The notes under the pieces: generated by a model
Seen by the model: the letters and a program-made list of their open reading frames with translations, nothing else
Told to the model about the DNA's origin: nothing
The model's database searches: none
Made by a program: the position numbers and the translations under genes
Part shown: positions 48,825-61,469 of the stretch, piece by piece
Position numbering within the stretch: position 1 is the stretch's first letter
Layout of the letters: each line of letters opens with the position of its first letter
NCBI RefSeq assembly: GCF_964204865.1
Contig: NC_135252.1
Span: 496,001 to 560,000, forward strand
Direction: 5' to 3'
Length of the DNA stretch: 64,000 nucleotides
From: Styela clava
Taxonomy: Eukaryota > Chordata > Ascidiacea > Stolidobranchia > Styelidae

Positions 48825-50740
48825 CTACAACTAAACCTTCTGTTTCACCTAAACAAGACGTGGTGTCACCAAACAAGGATGACAGCATGAATTCAGGGTT
48901 TTCCCAACAATCGGCTGATTTTGCACCGAATACAGATTCAAATATTGAACATATATCTAAACCTTTGGTCACTGACACTGATAAATTTGCTCACAGTATA
49001 GCCAGAGCATTTGGTGAAGCCATGCATGCTCCCAAGTTGGAATATTTGACATTTTCTGGCAACCCTATTGACTACTATATTTTCAAGAAAAATTTTGAAA
49101 CTAACATTGATGCTAAAGCACCTACAGATGCCTTGAAATTAGATTTCTTACTACATCAATGTAGAGGGAAGGCAAAATCACTCATACAACACTGTTCTAT
49201 ATTTGAACCGGAAGTGGGTTATGCCAAGGCTAAATCTATTCTTCACAAGAAATTTGGTGATTCAGATGTTGTAACTGAAGCTTTTAAGGAACAGTTGAAC
49301 CGCTGTTCGAATATAAAACCAGATGATCATGCAGCACTGCAGGACTATGCTCTTTTATTAAGAAAATGTGTTCTTGTACTCGGTAAGCTTGATAGCCTTG
49401 GAGAAATGAATACATCTGATCGTATCATCGATTTTGCCAGTAAGCTACCTTACAGCTCACAAAAGGCATGGGAAAGGAAAGCTGTGAGGATCAAGAATGA
49501 TACTGGTAAAAAGGCTCAGATATGGGACTTGGCTGATTTCATAGAAGAGGAAGCTGATATTGCAGGTTCAAATACTGCAAAATCATTGAACATCAGAAGA
49601 CGTGAAGATAAGCCACAACTAAAACGACAATCAACACGAAAGTCTACAACTTATACTGTTAAAACTGAGGATGTCAAAGCAACTTCTCATGTCCAGCGTC
49701 CTACTATTTTGAAATGTAAGTGTTGTTCCTTTTCCCATCTTTTGTCGAAATGTGAAAAGTTTAATGCAATGTCGATTGAAGAACGAGTGAAGTTTCTGAA
49801 AGAATTTGGTTTCTGCTTCAATTGTCTACGTGGAGGTCACTTGGTAAAGGACTGCAAGTCACAATATACATGCACCGTTAAAGTGTGTGGCCGAAGACAT
49901 CATACCTTGTTGCATTTGAATACTAAAAAATTTGAAAATGAAGAAAATGCAAACTTCAAAAGAAATGATGATAAACAAAGCCCAATTCAGAAGAATGTGA
50001 CTTCTGCAGTTCAAGCTAATTCAAATGCATGTAAGAGCTCCATGTATACCTACAGGAATATTTTGCCTGTCAGGATTCGAGCAAACAATGTGGAAGTGGA
50101 AACATATGCTCTGGTCGATATTGGGTCTGATACAACATTTCGTGAAACAAGCCTAATTGAAGAACTCGGTTTGACTGGAAAACAAAGGAGTGTTGAAATC
50201 AACACATTAGGACAACGACCAGTCATGCATGATGGTGTTGTAGTAAATCTCACTGTTGCATCAATCGACGATAAAGAAGAAATATTCATCGAAAATGTGA
50301 TGTCTATTGACAAGATTCCAGTTCAACCAAATCCTATTCCATCTGATGAAGAATTCAAGCTACTTCCACATCTGCAAGAAATTGATCTACCTAAGATTAA
50401 AAATACAACGGTTTCTCTGCTTATTGGAACTGATTGTCCATATGCACATTGTGTGTTGGAAGTTCGAACTGGAAACAAGAAGCAGCCATTTGCACAAAAA
50501 TCTCCATTGGGATGGTCGATTATCGGACCATCAGTGAATGTTCCATCAACACACAAGATCCATGTCAACTTTGTGAAGTCTGATATGCTACTTGAAGAAG
50601 AGATAAGAAGAACATGGTACACTGATTTTGAAGATGAGATTGGAGATTTGACATTTCCAACCTCAAAAGAAGATAGACATGTTCTAAATTTTCTGAAGAG
50701 CTCTGTAGAGCATTTCGATGGGCATTTCACAATACCTTAA
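48812..50740 (+). pseudogene. gag-pro: BEL/Pao Gag (DUF1759, zinc knuckle) and A17-type protease
   Basis: Continues Gag in the next frame. DUF1759 (capsid-like) begins around the LEYLTFSGNPIDYY segment (about 49040). A zinc knuckle C-x2-C-x4-H-x4-C lies at 49814-49855 (CFNCLRGGHLVKDC), then a second Cys/His cluster. The retropepsin-like domain has ALVDIGSDTTF, where the catalytic Asp (50117-50119) is kept but the usual D-S/T-G reads D-I-G, and later LLIGTDCPY and LGWSIIGP as expected of this protease family. A TAA stop at 50738-50740 interrupts the sequence, yet the same frame goes on with a typical linker (PWRPGAQLPSGS) up to about 50830. Confidence 0.87.
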
Positions 50741-51408
50741 CCTTGGCGTCCTGGAGCACAGCTGCCAAGTGGAAGTCATTCATTGGCTGAACGCAGACTG
50801 GAGTATCTCCAGAAACGTTTTCTAAAAATGATGATTTGAGAGAGAAATACACAGAAAAAATGCAGGAATATATTACAAAAGGTTTTGCGAAAAAGCTTTC
50901 GCAAGAAGAAGATATCCCTGCAGGTCCTGTTTGGTATTTGTGCCACCACCCGGTGTGTACCCCAAATAAACCGAAAGTGCGTATTGTATTTGATTGTGCT
51001 GCAATTTTTAAAGGTATTTCTCTCAATGACACTCTCATGCCTGGACCAGACTTGGTGTCAAGCCTTATTGGTGTGTTGACTCAATTTCGTAAGGGACGCA
51101 TAGCTTTAGTTGCTGATATTGAAGCTATGTTTCATCAAATTAAAGTTAAGAAAGAAGATTGCAATGCTTTGCGATTTCTTTGGTGGCCAAATGGTGACAT
51201 TTCAAAGAAAGCGGAATTATATTCCATGGAACGTCATATATTTGGAGCTTGCAGTTCACCTTGCATTGCTTCATTCTGCTTGAAGGAAACCGGGAAACGA
51301 TTTGGTCATGAATTTGATAAAAGAATTTGTGAGATTGTTGAAAATGGATTTTATGTAGATGACTGTCTTACATCTTCTGATAGTGATGAAGATGAAGATT
51401 TCAAATAG
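50741..51408 (+). pseudogene. pol: BEL/Pao reverse transcriptase
   Basis: The linker 50741-50830 is in the Gag frame. After a frameshift the RT proper runs from about 50836. Recognisable blocks are VRIVFDCAA, LNDTLMPGPDL, the first catalytic Asp in LVADIEAMFHQI, and the YVDD box at 51352-51363 with both Asp residues intact. The frame ends at 51406-51408 just beyond YVDD. The next segment continues in a different frame. Confidence 0.9.
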
Positions 51409-52220
51409 TTCCACTGTGATGGCCAAAATTCCAGAATCTGAACAGACTAAGTCTGTAAAGGATTTAGATTTGCATGAACCTCGAAAAGAGCGTGTTCTTG
51501 GAGTTTTTTGGAATGTGGATGCCGATGCTTTTCCAATTTCGTTCAACTGTACCTAAGTTGAAGACATATACAAGAAGGACAATTTTATCTGCGGTTAATT
51601 CACTATTTGATCCTCTGGGAATGCTTGCTCCTGTGATTCTGGTAGCAAAAATGTTGCAACAAGAAATCATTGAAAAAGGATTAGGCTGGGATGAAGTAAT
51701 TACAGAAGACAATGTCAAAGAATGGGACACTTGGTTCAACCAGCTCACTGAACTTGAATATATTTCGATTCCAAGATGCTTCAAGCCACAAGAGTTTGGA
51801 AATATCAAACATTGTCAGATACATCATTTCTCAGATGCTTCCAGCTTCGGTTATGGTATAGTTTCGTATTTAAGGCTGGTCGATGAAAATAACCAAATAC
51901 ACTGCTCCTTTTTGTGTGATAAAGCAAAGGTGACTCCTCCGAGGGCTGAAAGCATTCCTAGACTTGAACTTGTCGCTGCTGTGCTAGCTGGAAAGCAGAC
52001 AAGTGGCTACGATTAAAGTTGGGTTATTCTGATTGTGAATCTGTATTTTGGACTGAATCAAGTGCAGTGCGTCAAAGCATATGCAATCCAAGAAAACGTT
52101 TTCGTACCTTTGTTGCAAATAGATTGGCCAAGATTCATCGACAGTCAAATCCGTCTCAATGGCGACATGTGCCTTCAAAAATCAATCCGGCTGATGACGC
52201 ATCACGCGGCTTATCATTGA
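51390..52220 (+). pseudogene. pol: BEL/Pao RT thumb/connection and RNase H, broken in three frames
   Basis: Segment 51390-51545 (KERVLGVFWNVDADAF) is in one frame. A shift near 51530-51550 leads to a second frame ending with TAA at 52014-52016, and a further shift near 52000-52020 to a third. The middle frame includes LSAVNSLFDPLGMLAP, typical of BEL/Pao pol, and the RNase H start HHFSDASSFGYG (Asp 51834), then PRLELVAAVLA (Glu 51966). In the third frame FWTESSAV stands where FWTDS is usual, so one metal-binding Asp is replaced by Glu (52055-52057). Confidence 0.85.
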
Positions 52221-53640
52221 AAACACTCATCAATAAAAGTCGTTGGTTGCTTGCACCTGAATTTTTATGGAAGAATGAAGATAGTTGGCCAATAAATTGT
52301 GAAGATAAAACAGACTTGACTGATGAATTTCAGCTAATAGAAAGAAAGAAAGTGGCAACAATTATTGCTTCGAATATTGACACAATGGACAACTACATAA
52401 AAAGCATTTCTGATTTACAAAGACTCAAGATTTCTACTGCATGGGTGTTACGATATAAAGGTTTTCTTCGTAACCACAATTCTGTTACCACAAGAAATAT
52501 AACTGTGGAAGAAATGCAATATGCAGAGCAAGCACTTGTGAAATATGTCCAGCATCAAAATTACAAATCTGTCATTGATAATTTATCAGACAAAAGTGAA
52601 ATTGGTGACAGGAAGGCTCGTCATGAGATGAAAAAAGCTGAGCATACAAAGTCAATTGCAAAACTGGATCCAATAATACCTAAATTGGATGGAATTCTAC
52701 GGATTGTGGGGAGGTTGGATAAAGCTCCTATTTCATTTGAAATGCGACATCCCATCATTTTACCAAATGATCACCACTTAACCAGATTGATCATTGACTT
52801 CTATCACAAGAAAGTTGGGCATTCAGGTGTTTCTCATACTTGGAATGTTATTCGTGAAAAATATTAGATCACAAGACCAAGAGCAACAATTCGGCATGAA
52901 TTGAATAAATGTGTAACTTGTAGAAAAGCTAACACACGACAAGGAGAACAGTTAATGGCTGAACTGCCATCTGCTCGTCTAAAGGTTGGCCAACCACCAT
53001 TCTATTCGACGGGAATTGACTTCTTCGGCCCATATTTGATCAAACGTGGAAGAAGTGAAATCAAAAGATATGGCTGCATATTTACATGCCTCACAACAAG
53101 AGCTGTTCTTATTGAACTGGCTGAAGATTTGTCCACTGATGCTTTTATAAATGCTCTTAGGAGGTTTATGGCAAGAAGGTCAAAACCCTTTGAATTACAC
53201 AGTGACAATGGCTCCAATTTTGTAGGAGCTCAACGAATATTGCGAGAAGAAATACAGAAGCTTGATCATACCAAATTAGATGGGTTCTTCAGAAAACAAG
53301 AAATACTCTGGTATTTCAATACTCCAACAGCCAGCAACCAAGGAGGTTCCTGGGAAATTTTAATTCGATCAATACGAAGAATTTTGAACAAGATGTTTTA
53401 TAAATCTCCTGTAGTATCTCAAGATGTTCTGCACACTGCGCTTCTGGAGGCAGAATACATAATCAATTCAAGACCTTTGTGTCGGGTTTCTTTTGATCCG
53501 AGAGATAATGCACCATTATCCCCAAATCATCTACTTCTACAAAGACCAACGCCATGTATTTCACCTGGATTGTTCGATAATCAAGATTCCTACAGTCGTC
53601 TGCACTCTGCAGTGGCGTCGAGTTCAACTTCTTGCTGACG
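52221..53640 (+). pseudogene. pol: BEL/Pao integrase
   Basis: N-terminal zinc-binding region with HHLTRLI…HKKVGHSG (about 52775-52830) and CVTCRKAN (about 52910). Between them a TAG at 52865-52867 breaks the frame. The catalytic core has Asp 53018-53020 (STGIDFFGPY), Asp 53204-53206 (LHSDNGSNF) and Glu 53354-53356 (GGSWEILIRS), so the D, D, E triad is complete. The frame closes at 53636-53638 after a frameshift near 53560-53620. Confidence 0.9.
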
Positions 53641-53915
53641 AGTTCTGGAGAAGATTCTGCAAAGAATATTTGCCAACCATAGCTATTCCTCAAAAATGGC
53701 CTGACAAGACAAGAAACTTCACTGTTGGGGACATAGTACTTGTGGTAAACAACAGTGTACCAAGAGGCAAATGGGAAATGGGGTGAATTATCAACACATA
53801 TCCGGATAGATTTGACATAGTTCGTAATGTAGATGTCAAAACTCAATGGGGAGTACTGAGAAGACCAATCAACAGGTTATGTCTCATTCAAGAATCAAAT
53901 GTGGAAGAAAAGTAA
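53600..53915 (+). pseudogene. pol: BEL/Pao C-terminal DUF5641-like domain
   Basis: In a new frame: QWRRVQLLADEFWRRF, then VGDIVLVVNN and PRGKWEMG, matching the domain that follows integrase in BEL/Pao Pol. A TGA at 53784-53786 sits where Arg (CGA) or another residue would continue, and the frame then proceeds through RRPINRLCLI to the natural end TAA at 53913-53915. Confidence 0.83.
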
Positions 53916-54100
53916 TAAAAGGACTGAACTGTTCAAAACAGCTTTTTATCGACTGTTTATTCAAGATGAGAAATCTTGAAATTATTGCACATGTACATAC
54001 AAGTTGAGATTTTGTCAATTTTTATTATTTGACCATAATTTCGTTTTCTGCACTTTTTGTTTTTAGGGGAAATGTATTTATTGTCCCAATGCATACATTT
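53916..54100. other. BEL/Pao 3' untranslated leader to the polypurine tract
   Basis: About 185 bp of AT-rich sequence between the end of pol and the polypurine tract. No open frame and no envelope-like sequence. Confidence 0.7.
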
Positions 54101-54112
54101 GGGGGGAGTTTA
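54101..54112 (+). other. Polypurine tract of BEL/Pao element
   Basis: GGGGGGAG at 54101-54108 followed by TTTA immediately before the 3' LTR, the usual place for plus-strand priming. No convincing tRNA primer-binding site could be read after the 5' LTR (47792 onward: TAGAAAGTTTTCG). Confidence 0.6.
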
Positions 54113-55039
54113 TGTAAGTTCGAAAATTGGTATTATCTACTATCAATGGGGATTTCCCTAAAGTGAAACTACAAATAGGAAGTTCCAGATGTCAACACGT
54201 GTTGCAATCGACTCTCGCTGGACAAGTCTAATCTTGCCTGGCTGTCACATGACTCGCTGACGTGTTTTGACGGTAGTTGTTGCTTATTTATTCGCAAGGA
54301 TTGTTTTTATGTGTTATATAAATTACCTTTAACGTTTGGTTGTAGGGATATTTAATTGCTCGTTCCTGAGGCTTATATTAATAGAACATATAACTGCTGT
54401 AACTTTTATTGTAGAATTTTAAGTAATCTAGAAATAGACTATAATTTGATTGATTCCTGAACTGAATTTGAAGAAGTTATTTCTATATATTCTAAAGTTG
54501 AATTTGTTATTGCCTGGCTCAAAACGTTTCGGTAAGATTGTAATTTTTGTTTTACATTACTGGTTTATGATAATATTTTCCTCATACTGTCATAGTGCTG
54601 TCTTGGTTTGATATTAATTTGTGATCAACATGACTTGTTAGTGTTCGAATATTATTTACTTTAATTGATAATTTAAGATTACAAGTGCTTCAATGCATTA
54701 TTGTTTCATATGATTGAATTTGAATATTTTTATTTAAATTCAGAAAACCGCAACATACGCAATATTTGGATCATATCGCATCATTCTGTCATTACGTAAT
54801 ACCACACATCTACACCTCTTTAACCTCATTCAACATTGTGAACTGTTTTACTGGATTTATTTCAATATATCAAATTTCATTGAACAACATCATTCTTTTG
54901 ATATTTGTGGCACTGGAGGACACACTGAGAGTTGCGCGTTTTCGAATAGTTTTCCAAGAATCAAAGAACAGCCAGATATTTCAGTCACCCCCTTATGCGA
55001 CACTTGTATTTGCCAGGATACATAGAAAAAGGAATTACA
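54113..55039 (+). repeat. 3' LTR of BEL/Pao element (927 bp)
   Basis: Starts TGTAAGTTCG and ends GGAATTACA. It carries the same TATATAAA (54315-54322). It lacks the poly(A) insert of the 5' LTR and therefore shows the ancestral state at that site. Confidence 0.93.
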
Positions 55040-55433
55040 TGGCGGTCTCCGGTAATTAGGAACTCCATGCGCGCTTCCCGTCGCGTCTGGAGGAAAGGAA
55101 GGCATGGTGTGGATTTTCTAACCGTTGTTGTGTTTGCGTATATGTTTCATAATTAAACCTCATCAAAAGTTTGCATGTTCCTCTATAATTTAACTACTAA
55201 AGTTAATCAAGTCTTTTTTTATAAACGTTGTTACACCGATTTTCAGTTCTTCCGAAGTGTTTACTTTTAGTCCATCACAAAGAAATATTGTAACAGGATT
55301 TAACACTTACTGCATAGATTCATTTTTCCTCGATGTACAACGTGACCTTATTATATTTCATCATTGGCTCGGATGGTGAAAATTCTATTAGAGTATTCTA
55401 CTGAATGGGCACTGTAATTTTATTGCGTATGCC

Positions 55434-55606
55434 ATAGGGTGTCCATAAAGTACTTTTTTTAATTGAAAAGGGAATTTATCGATGCCATATTTTGTTTTGG
55501 CTCTCTCAGATGTATTAAATGAAGTAAAAATACATAAATAATTACTGATTCAATACAAAAAGAACTGGTTAGGTAATTTTGTGAAGAACTTTATGCACAC
55601 CATGTA
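55434..55606. mobile_element. Mariner-like MITE, copy 7
   Basis: Lies downstream of the BEL/Pao element. The right repeat reads GAAGAACTTTATGCACACC, with one mismatch added. Confidence 0.52.
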
Positions 55607-55920
55607 TATATAAAAGCAAACTAAATATGGCAAAATGATCTTCAAGTTTTAGCAATTTCCATATTAGTGTAACACCCAATAGTTATTCAATTATATTTAG
55701 ACAATATGCATATAATGATATAAAATTCTGATTTAAATGTTAACTTGCAAACCCTTGAGCTGTATTGTCGGAACCCTGGTTGAAAACCATCGCAATATAG
55801 CATATATATATTTCTCATTTTTGTAGATTTGGTAAGAGGACGTCTTATCGGGAAATTTTAGCAAATTCTTGGTTGTGTAGGTATTTTACATACTTCTGTG
55901 GGTATCATTCTTTACGGTGA

Positions 55921-56127
55921 CCGTACATTTGAACCCACTTACATTTAAACCCACTTACATTTGAACCCATGTGTATATCCGCGGTTTTAATTTACATACG
56001 GGGGCAAAAACCCATGGGTTAGGGTTAGTATGGGTTCAAATATCCGCAAAACGGAAAAAAAATTCATAGGTGCAATATGCAGGTGCAATTGTCGTGGGTT
56101 CAAATGTACGTGGGTTCAAATTTACGG
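55921..56127. mobile_element. Fold-back element, copy 7, extra end unit
   Basis: The left end has three instead of two CACTTACATTT(G/A)AACCC units, so the end repeat itself has expanded. Confidence 0.48.
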
Positions 56128-59100
56128 AAACCATTATTCACTTGTTTCTGCCACGGCTTAGATGGTGGCACCGTTCCCATCAGGATGTGGGGCATGGTGC
56201 AGTCAAGTGTATGTATAATAAGATGCAAGTAGTACTGCTCATGTTTGTGTTAGTCAGATTGATGGAGTAGAAAAACTGAAACCATTCGGTTATTACGTGT
56301 ACCGCCAATAACACCAATTACTTCAACAATCATCACGCTCATAATTACCTCACAAGTTCACATTGATAAATAAGTAAATAAAAATAACGTTTACTTGAAA
56401 ATATATCATGGCCAGTTACACGTCTCATTGCGGAAGGTTTTTAACACAGCAATAGAAGGTCCATGTGCGCCCTAATTTAAGTTAATGTGGCGATAGTTCG
56501 CAGGCGTAAATTAATGCGGCCCGCACGTTACCGGAAATGTGTTTATTTTTCCCGCAAGTACATAAAATTTGCCGACCACTGGCTTAGTACGATTAGTCAC
56601 ACCGCCGCACCTGTTAATCTACTGGGAAAAAAAATAAGAACACCATGAAGAAAGAAAATGCACTGCACATAGAAAACAATATAAATACAAAATACGATAA
56701 AGTAACTGGACATGGACTGGTAACCAAGCAAGAGGCTATGATTGTCGTATGATCAAGCAGTCTTATAGTTTTCCCTTCCCCCAGGGTAAATATGTAAGGT
56801 CTTACCTTATCTCATATCCGACATGGAATGGTAACAAGGCGAGCACATGTAGTGCGCCATATGAATAAGCTATCTTATGGACTTTCCATTCCCCCGGGAT
56901 ACATTCAGGTTTGTTGCAAAATGTACGTAAATATCACTATATAAAGTTTGAAGTTTTTAGTGACCAATCAAAACACAATATGAAGCATATGATTGCCACC
57001 AGCCATATTCCCTTCGATAATAAATATAGCACAAGCATGATATGAAGTTTCCATTTGACATAATGTATTATCCACTTTTGATTTATTGTGTGTTGTCTCT
57101 TGCGCATGACATGCATTTATCAATGCTTTATATTCTTTTCAAATCCCACCAATGTTGCAATGGTGCCTGGCATGTTTAAGAATATTTAATTACATTTCAT
57201 TTTACTGTCGAGTTCCAAGGTACATGAAGCCCTAAAAGAGGTAACTCAGTCTCCGTCTTGTTGTAGTTCTGAACAATTACGGTGAGACCCAAACTTCAAT
57301 ATTTCCGAATTATTAAAATGTTCGAATATTGATAAATTTTGATATATATATTGATCAAATTTGTTGATACCGGGGTGTCACTGCGGACGCTTGAACACGA
57401 ATTGGACATTTGATTCCTTCGGTCGCTTAAGAAATTTGCAGTTACTAATCTAGTACCATCAGAAAATGTCATATACGTACATAAGTAGCACCCAATCAAT
57501 AGTTGCTCATTCATGGTTACAGTTTATGTTTTTATTTTCAAGAATGCGATTGAAGTCTGAAGTCAAAATTTTATATTCATTGCACAGGTGCAACTAGCAA
57601 TTCAACTAGTACCATTTCCTTAACTCATATACGGAGGCCTCAAAATCATTTCAGGTCAGCACGAGTATCTGCAGGCTCTGATTTTATGAAAATTGGGGTC
57701 GCGAAAAAAAAGTTTGGGAACCACTTGAACTAATATATATGGCATCTATGTGGGCGCAAGCGACATTTGTCATGATTTAGAACAATTGCAGTCAAAGCAT
57801 GTTCCAAAAATGTATCTTGGGGATGGCAGCGTCCCACTTCGAGGCAAATTCGATTCCGATTTATATTTACAAAATATTGAAATTCAAACATGGCATGTTG
57901 GCTGAAGTGGTTGACAACTAGTTCGTGAATTTGTGTGTAGCCCATGGATACAGCGCTCGCGTGGTGGGCAGTGTAGCTGTTTTCTCAATACGTCCAGTTC
58001 TATTATCAACTAGTTGAAAAAATTGCTGGGTCGATTCTTTGGATCATCCCGTTTATTGACAGAAGGGGGATTTCTTTGATTTGTTTGAAATAACGCCACG
58101 GCTGAAATCCCCTTCTTACAATAAAAGAATCAGCGAATCTAGTTTGTCAAAAATGGACGGGTATTTTCCGGACGAATTCCACCAAATTATATTAAAATTA
58201 TTTGAAATGCACAGAATGCAAGGCATTGCTATTTCCAAAGATTGACCTAGTAACTTGGTTCACAGGTTCATATTGAGACTTTTCGGTCCCGTGAAAAAGT
58301 GTGCAGCGACTATAGTTATGTCGTGCGTTTCCTCGACACTATGTATGTCATTTTGAACAGTCATAATAGCTTATTCAAGCAGTATATGAAGGTTGAGCTT
58401 TGCAAGAAAAACTAAAGTTGAATCTGCATTACTTCTCGCATCATTCGAAGTGGGATATCTTTGTAATACCTAGATGCCCCAAATAGAATGGAATCCACAT
58501 ATTCGTGAAAGAGCATACGCTACAATGTTTTGTTTGCCGGGGGTGTGCTACATAGTATTAAAATTCAGTCGTATTTTGCTCTCTATAGCTTGGAGTTTCT
58601 TAATATTTAATCCGCATTAGTATTGAACATTGGCACACAGTTTTTGATCAGTCACTAAAGTGAAATATCTGTCGTGCAAAAAGTGACTCTGTTTTCGAAC
58701 TGCTTCATCTATTATAGCAGAGGCTTGTTTCTTTCCTATGGTATATCATGCACCAGTGGAAGATAAAATTCTGGAAAATAAAGCACACGGAGACCTGCTA
58801 GGTAGCACACATCAGTTATTTAGAAAGTTTACATTCAAATCCAAGATTCCGTGTTATTATTTGTACATTGCTTGAATATAATAAATGATTCACAGTATCT
58901 GGTTTGTACGATGCGATGCCTTAGGCTAGTGCTTAGCCGCGCCCTTTTTTTAGCGTGTTCCAAAATTTTATCTAACCTTCTATAGCTAACAATAAAACAG
59001 ATGATTGAGGCGAAAATATGTTTTATCCAAAACACCTTGAAAATACATGGGTGGAATTGCAATCTCTAAACAATAAATAAATATAGATGTCCAAAATAAG

Positions 59101-59442
59101 ACGGGCAAGATCAAATCTAACAAATATTTCTACTCTTAATTAGCTTCATGCACTCTCCAAAAATTTTCGGTAAATAAAAGCGTTAATTTTCAGTTGTAGT
59201 CAATTTCATATTCTTTCAGAAAATACATCGATATCAGTTTTATAAAACCAGTTTCATTCAGAAATATGCCTTCACATTTTAAAAACTACCTGATATACTA
59301 ATAGTTTTGTGAGACTTCAAAATTCGAAGGGCGCTGGGATTTACATATTTCAGAGAGAAAAAAGATACTGAAACGGCTTAATCATGTGACAAAACACGGC
59401 ATATCGCCTGGTTGTCAGTCCATGTTTGGTATAGGATTAGTT

Positions 59443-59660
59443 GGCCAGTTATCAGTTTTCAGATGTATGGTCTTTATGGTGGAGAAAGCCGTAACGACCA
59501 GCGCTTACATGAAACACCTTATGGCGACAGGGAGTCCTGCAACACTCTCGCATATAATCATTCCCGCATGGGATTCGAACCTACGCAGGTTAATTAGAGG
59601 TTCTGTGACGAGCGTATTCTGAGTGTTCAGCATGATGCACCACAACACCGAGCCAAGAAT
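59443..59660 (-). repeat. SINE-like element, copy 8
   Basis: Box B intact at about 59571-59581. Resembles copy 2 (ATAATCATTC, TTTGTTGCAG), with TCTTTATGG for TCTTGATGG as a private change. Copies 5 and 7 have no such element. Confidence 0.48.
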
Positions 59661-61469
59661 ATTTGTTGCAGAGCTTTGCTCAACATTATCATCCGTTCTG
59701 GACAATCTCAATAGGGCGCTGGGTCATATTGTATCTCTAATTCTGTAAAACCGTGTACAAACGCTTTTATCCGCAATTTAATGAAGTGTGATAAACAAAT
59801 GGCTTGACATGTCGACGTTTTTGAGGCATCATATCATATTTCCAAAATTGCAATTTGTCCTTAGTTCTCCACCTTCTCAACCTTCATTTTCTTTAACTTT
59901 GCACAAAATTAGATTTCCAATTTATGAAGTCCAATTTCACTCTTTCCACCAGCCGACCAAAATGCGGTGGGTTTCGATTGCAGCATGCAGAATAGCATAG
60001 GTAGGCTCTCAGATGCTAAAAATGACTTCTATGAATGGACATTTTTCTGAAAAATTGCTCGAGCTCACCAACGCTTATTTGAATTCACTAAGCGAAAAAT
60101 ATGAGAAATTGCATTAGCCTGTATCGACTGTATTTTCTGTTTTTTTTTACAGAAAAACCAGAAACTAATCTTATACGTAAACCTCATATCAACAAAATTG
60201 TTGTCATTGCAGCAGCATACTACATTAATGCAATTTATCTGATTGGAATGAGTAAATTACGTTTAATTACGTAACAATAATTAACTAATTGCAGCACAAG
60301 ATTTGTTTATTCTATTTGTTTACGTCTGTGTTTACTTCTGAGCATGGGTGAAATCGGTTTGCTTTACATGTAGTTGTTGTATCATTTAACATAGCTGTAT
60401 GAAAAATAATGTTCAATATTAATGTTGTAGTAAACTTAAATGAGGAAAGATTTGATGTAATTAATTTTCAAAAATGATTGCAATTACTATATTTTAGACA
60501 TAAATTTAGATTAGTTCACGAAATGCAAGATGACATCCATATATATGTGAAAACCATCATTTCAAAAAGGAATCATATCCACTATCAGATTTAATATGAC
60601 AAAGTTACAACTCACCAAACAGCAAGTTTCTTTTATAGATAGCAAAAAGGGAGAATGTGTTATAATAGAGGTTATAGCATGGTTTATTTAACAATGATGT
60701 ATGAGGTAAAGTGACACAAATATATTAACAAGTCTTAACACAGACGTAACATTATTATTCATTTACAGGTGTCTTTTTATATTAATTTTATCATTGAAAC
60801 AAAAGTCTACATCAGTAAACAAGTCGGAGGTTGGTTTGGTCACTGGGACTAAACCCAGTCATCATTTTGGCCCTGGGTCATGATATATGGCCTAGGTTTA
60901 AGGTGGTTTTGAAAAAGTTTGGGATGGATTCCTAAAGAAATTTGATTATCGATCTGTATTCAACCGCATTAGAGTCACCACCATCCTGATTTATTTTTAT
61001 TTCAGATTTCTGGATCGTTAATTTATGACTACAAAACATTTTTCGCAAACGGCATCGTATGCGGGAAGAGACTAAATTGCAAATCTACTTCTCGTATATC
61101 ACCAAAAACATTTTGCACCCCCGAAAAACGCCCCGAGAAATGAACTAATCAATTGTTATGTTACGTCTTCAACAATGTTAGAGCAACTTTGACAACAATT
61201 GCATAACGATATTCAGAAACGCGAGTCACAAAAGAGCGCAGACAGCCGTAAAAAAAATTGTGAGGCTTTTTTGTTTCGTTCTCGTACAAGATATCGTTTC
61301 AATTTGTAAATTAGCATAATTGCCAGGTCGAATTTCAACAAGATTTGTCGTCGTAGAAAATCCTAATCGTTGACCCGATAATAACAATTTTGATCATTTT
61401 TATTGCAAATTCTATTCTTCAATTTCATCAACTCGCCGCCGATAGTAGTCCGATTTATTTTAAAGGAAG

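Larger units (their letters stand above)
46817..55039 (+). mobile_element. BEL/Pao LTR retrotransposon, full length but with broken coding region
   Basis: Bounded exactly by the interrupted endonuclease remnant. LTRs begin TGTAAGTTCG and end in TTACA, and the 5-bp target duplication TGGCG stands at 46812-46816 and 55040-55044. The order gag, protease, reverse transcriptase, RNase H, integrase and a C-terminal DUF5641-like domain, plus DUF1759 and A17-type protease signatures, identifies the BEL/Pao group (Belpaoviridae in virus taxonomy). No envelope gene. The coding region, 47886-53915, is one frame in intact relatives. Here it is split across three frames, with about nine disabling changes, so the copy cannot make its proteins. 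Confidence 0.92.
46606..55156 (+). pseudogene. RLE endonuclease remnant, copy 7, split by two insertions
   Basis: The fragment starts with TCTATA at 41939-41944, is cut by the ISL2EU-like element, resumes at 46606 (CGGGTCGTAG…), is cut again by the BEL/Pao element after 46816, and ends at 55045-55156. It reads GSLGNFAVWNQTFWVCDYG up to the second insertion. Coordinates given here span from the resumption to the end, including the BEL/Pao element. Confidence 0.45.
38723..58180. repeat. Composite tandem repeat, copy 7, interrupted by two transposons
   Basis: Starts like the others but at 40252-40270 drops from the SINE-like region to the 3' end of a first subunit (deletion of about 2 kb with a small templated duplication). 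A second subunit starts at 40460, marked by the same TTATTGCG/GG seam as the doubled subunits of copies 1, 3 and 8. The copy is split by the ISL2EU-like element (41945-46601) and the BEL/Pao element (46817-55039). The array continues at 55045 with MITE, fold-back element, hAT-like ends and spacers to 58180. Without the insertions it is about 6.6 kb. Confidence 0.87.
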
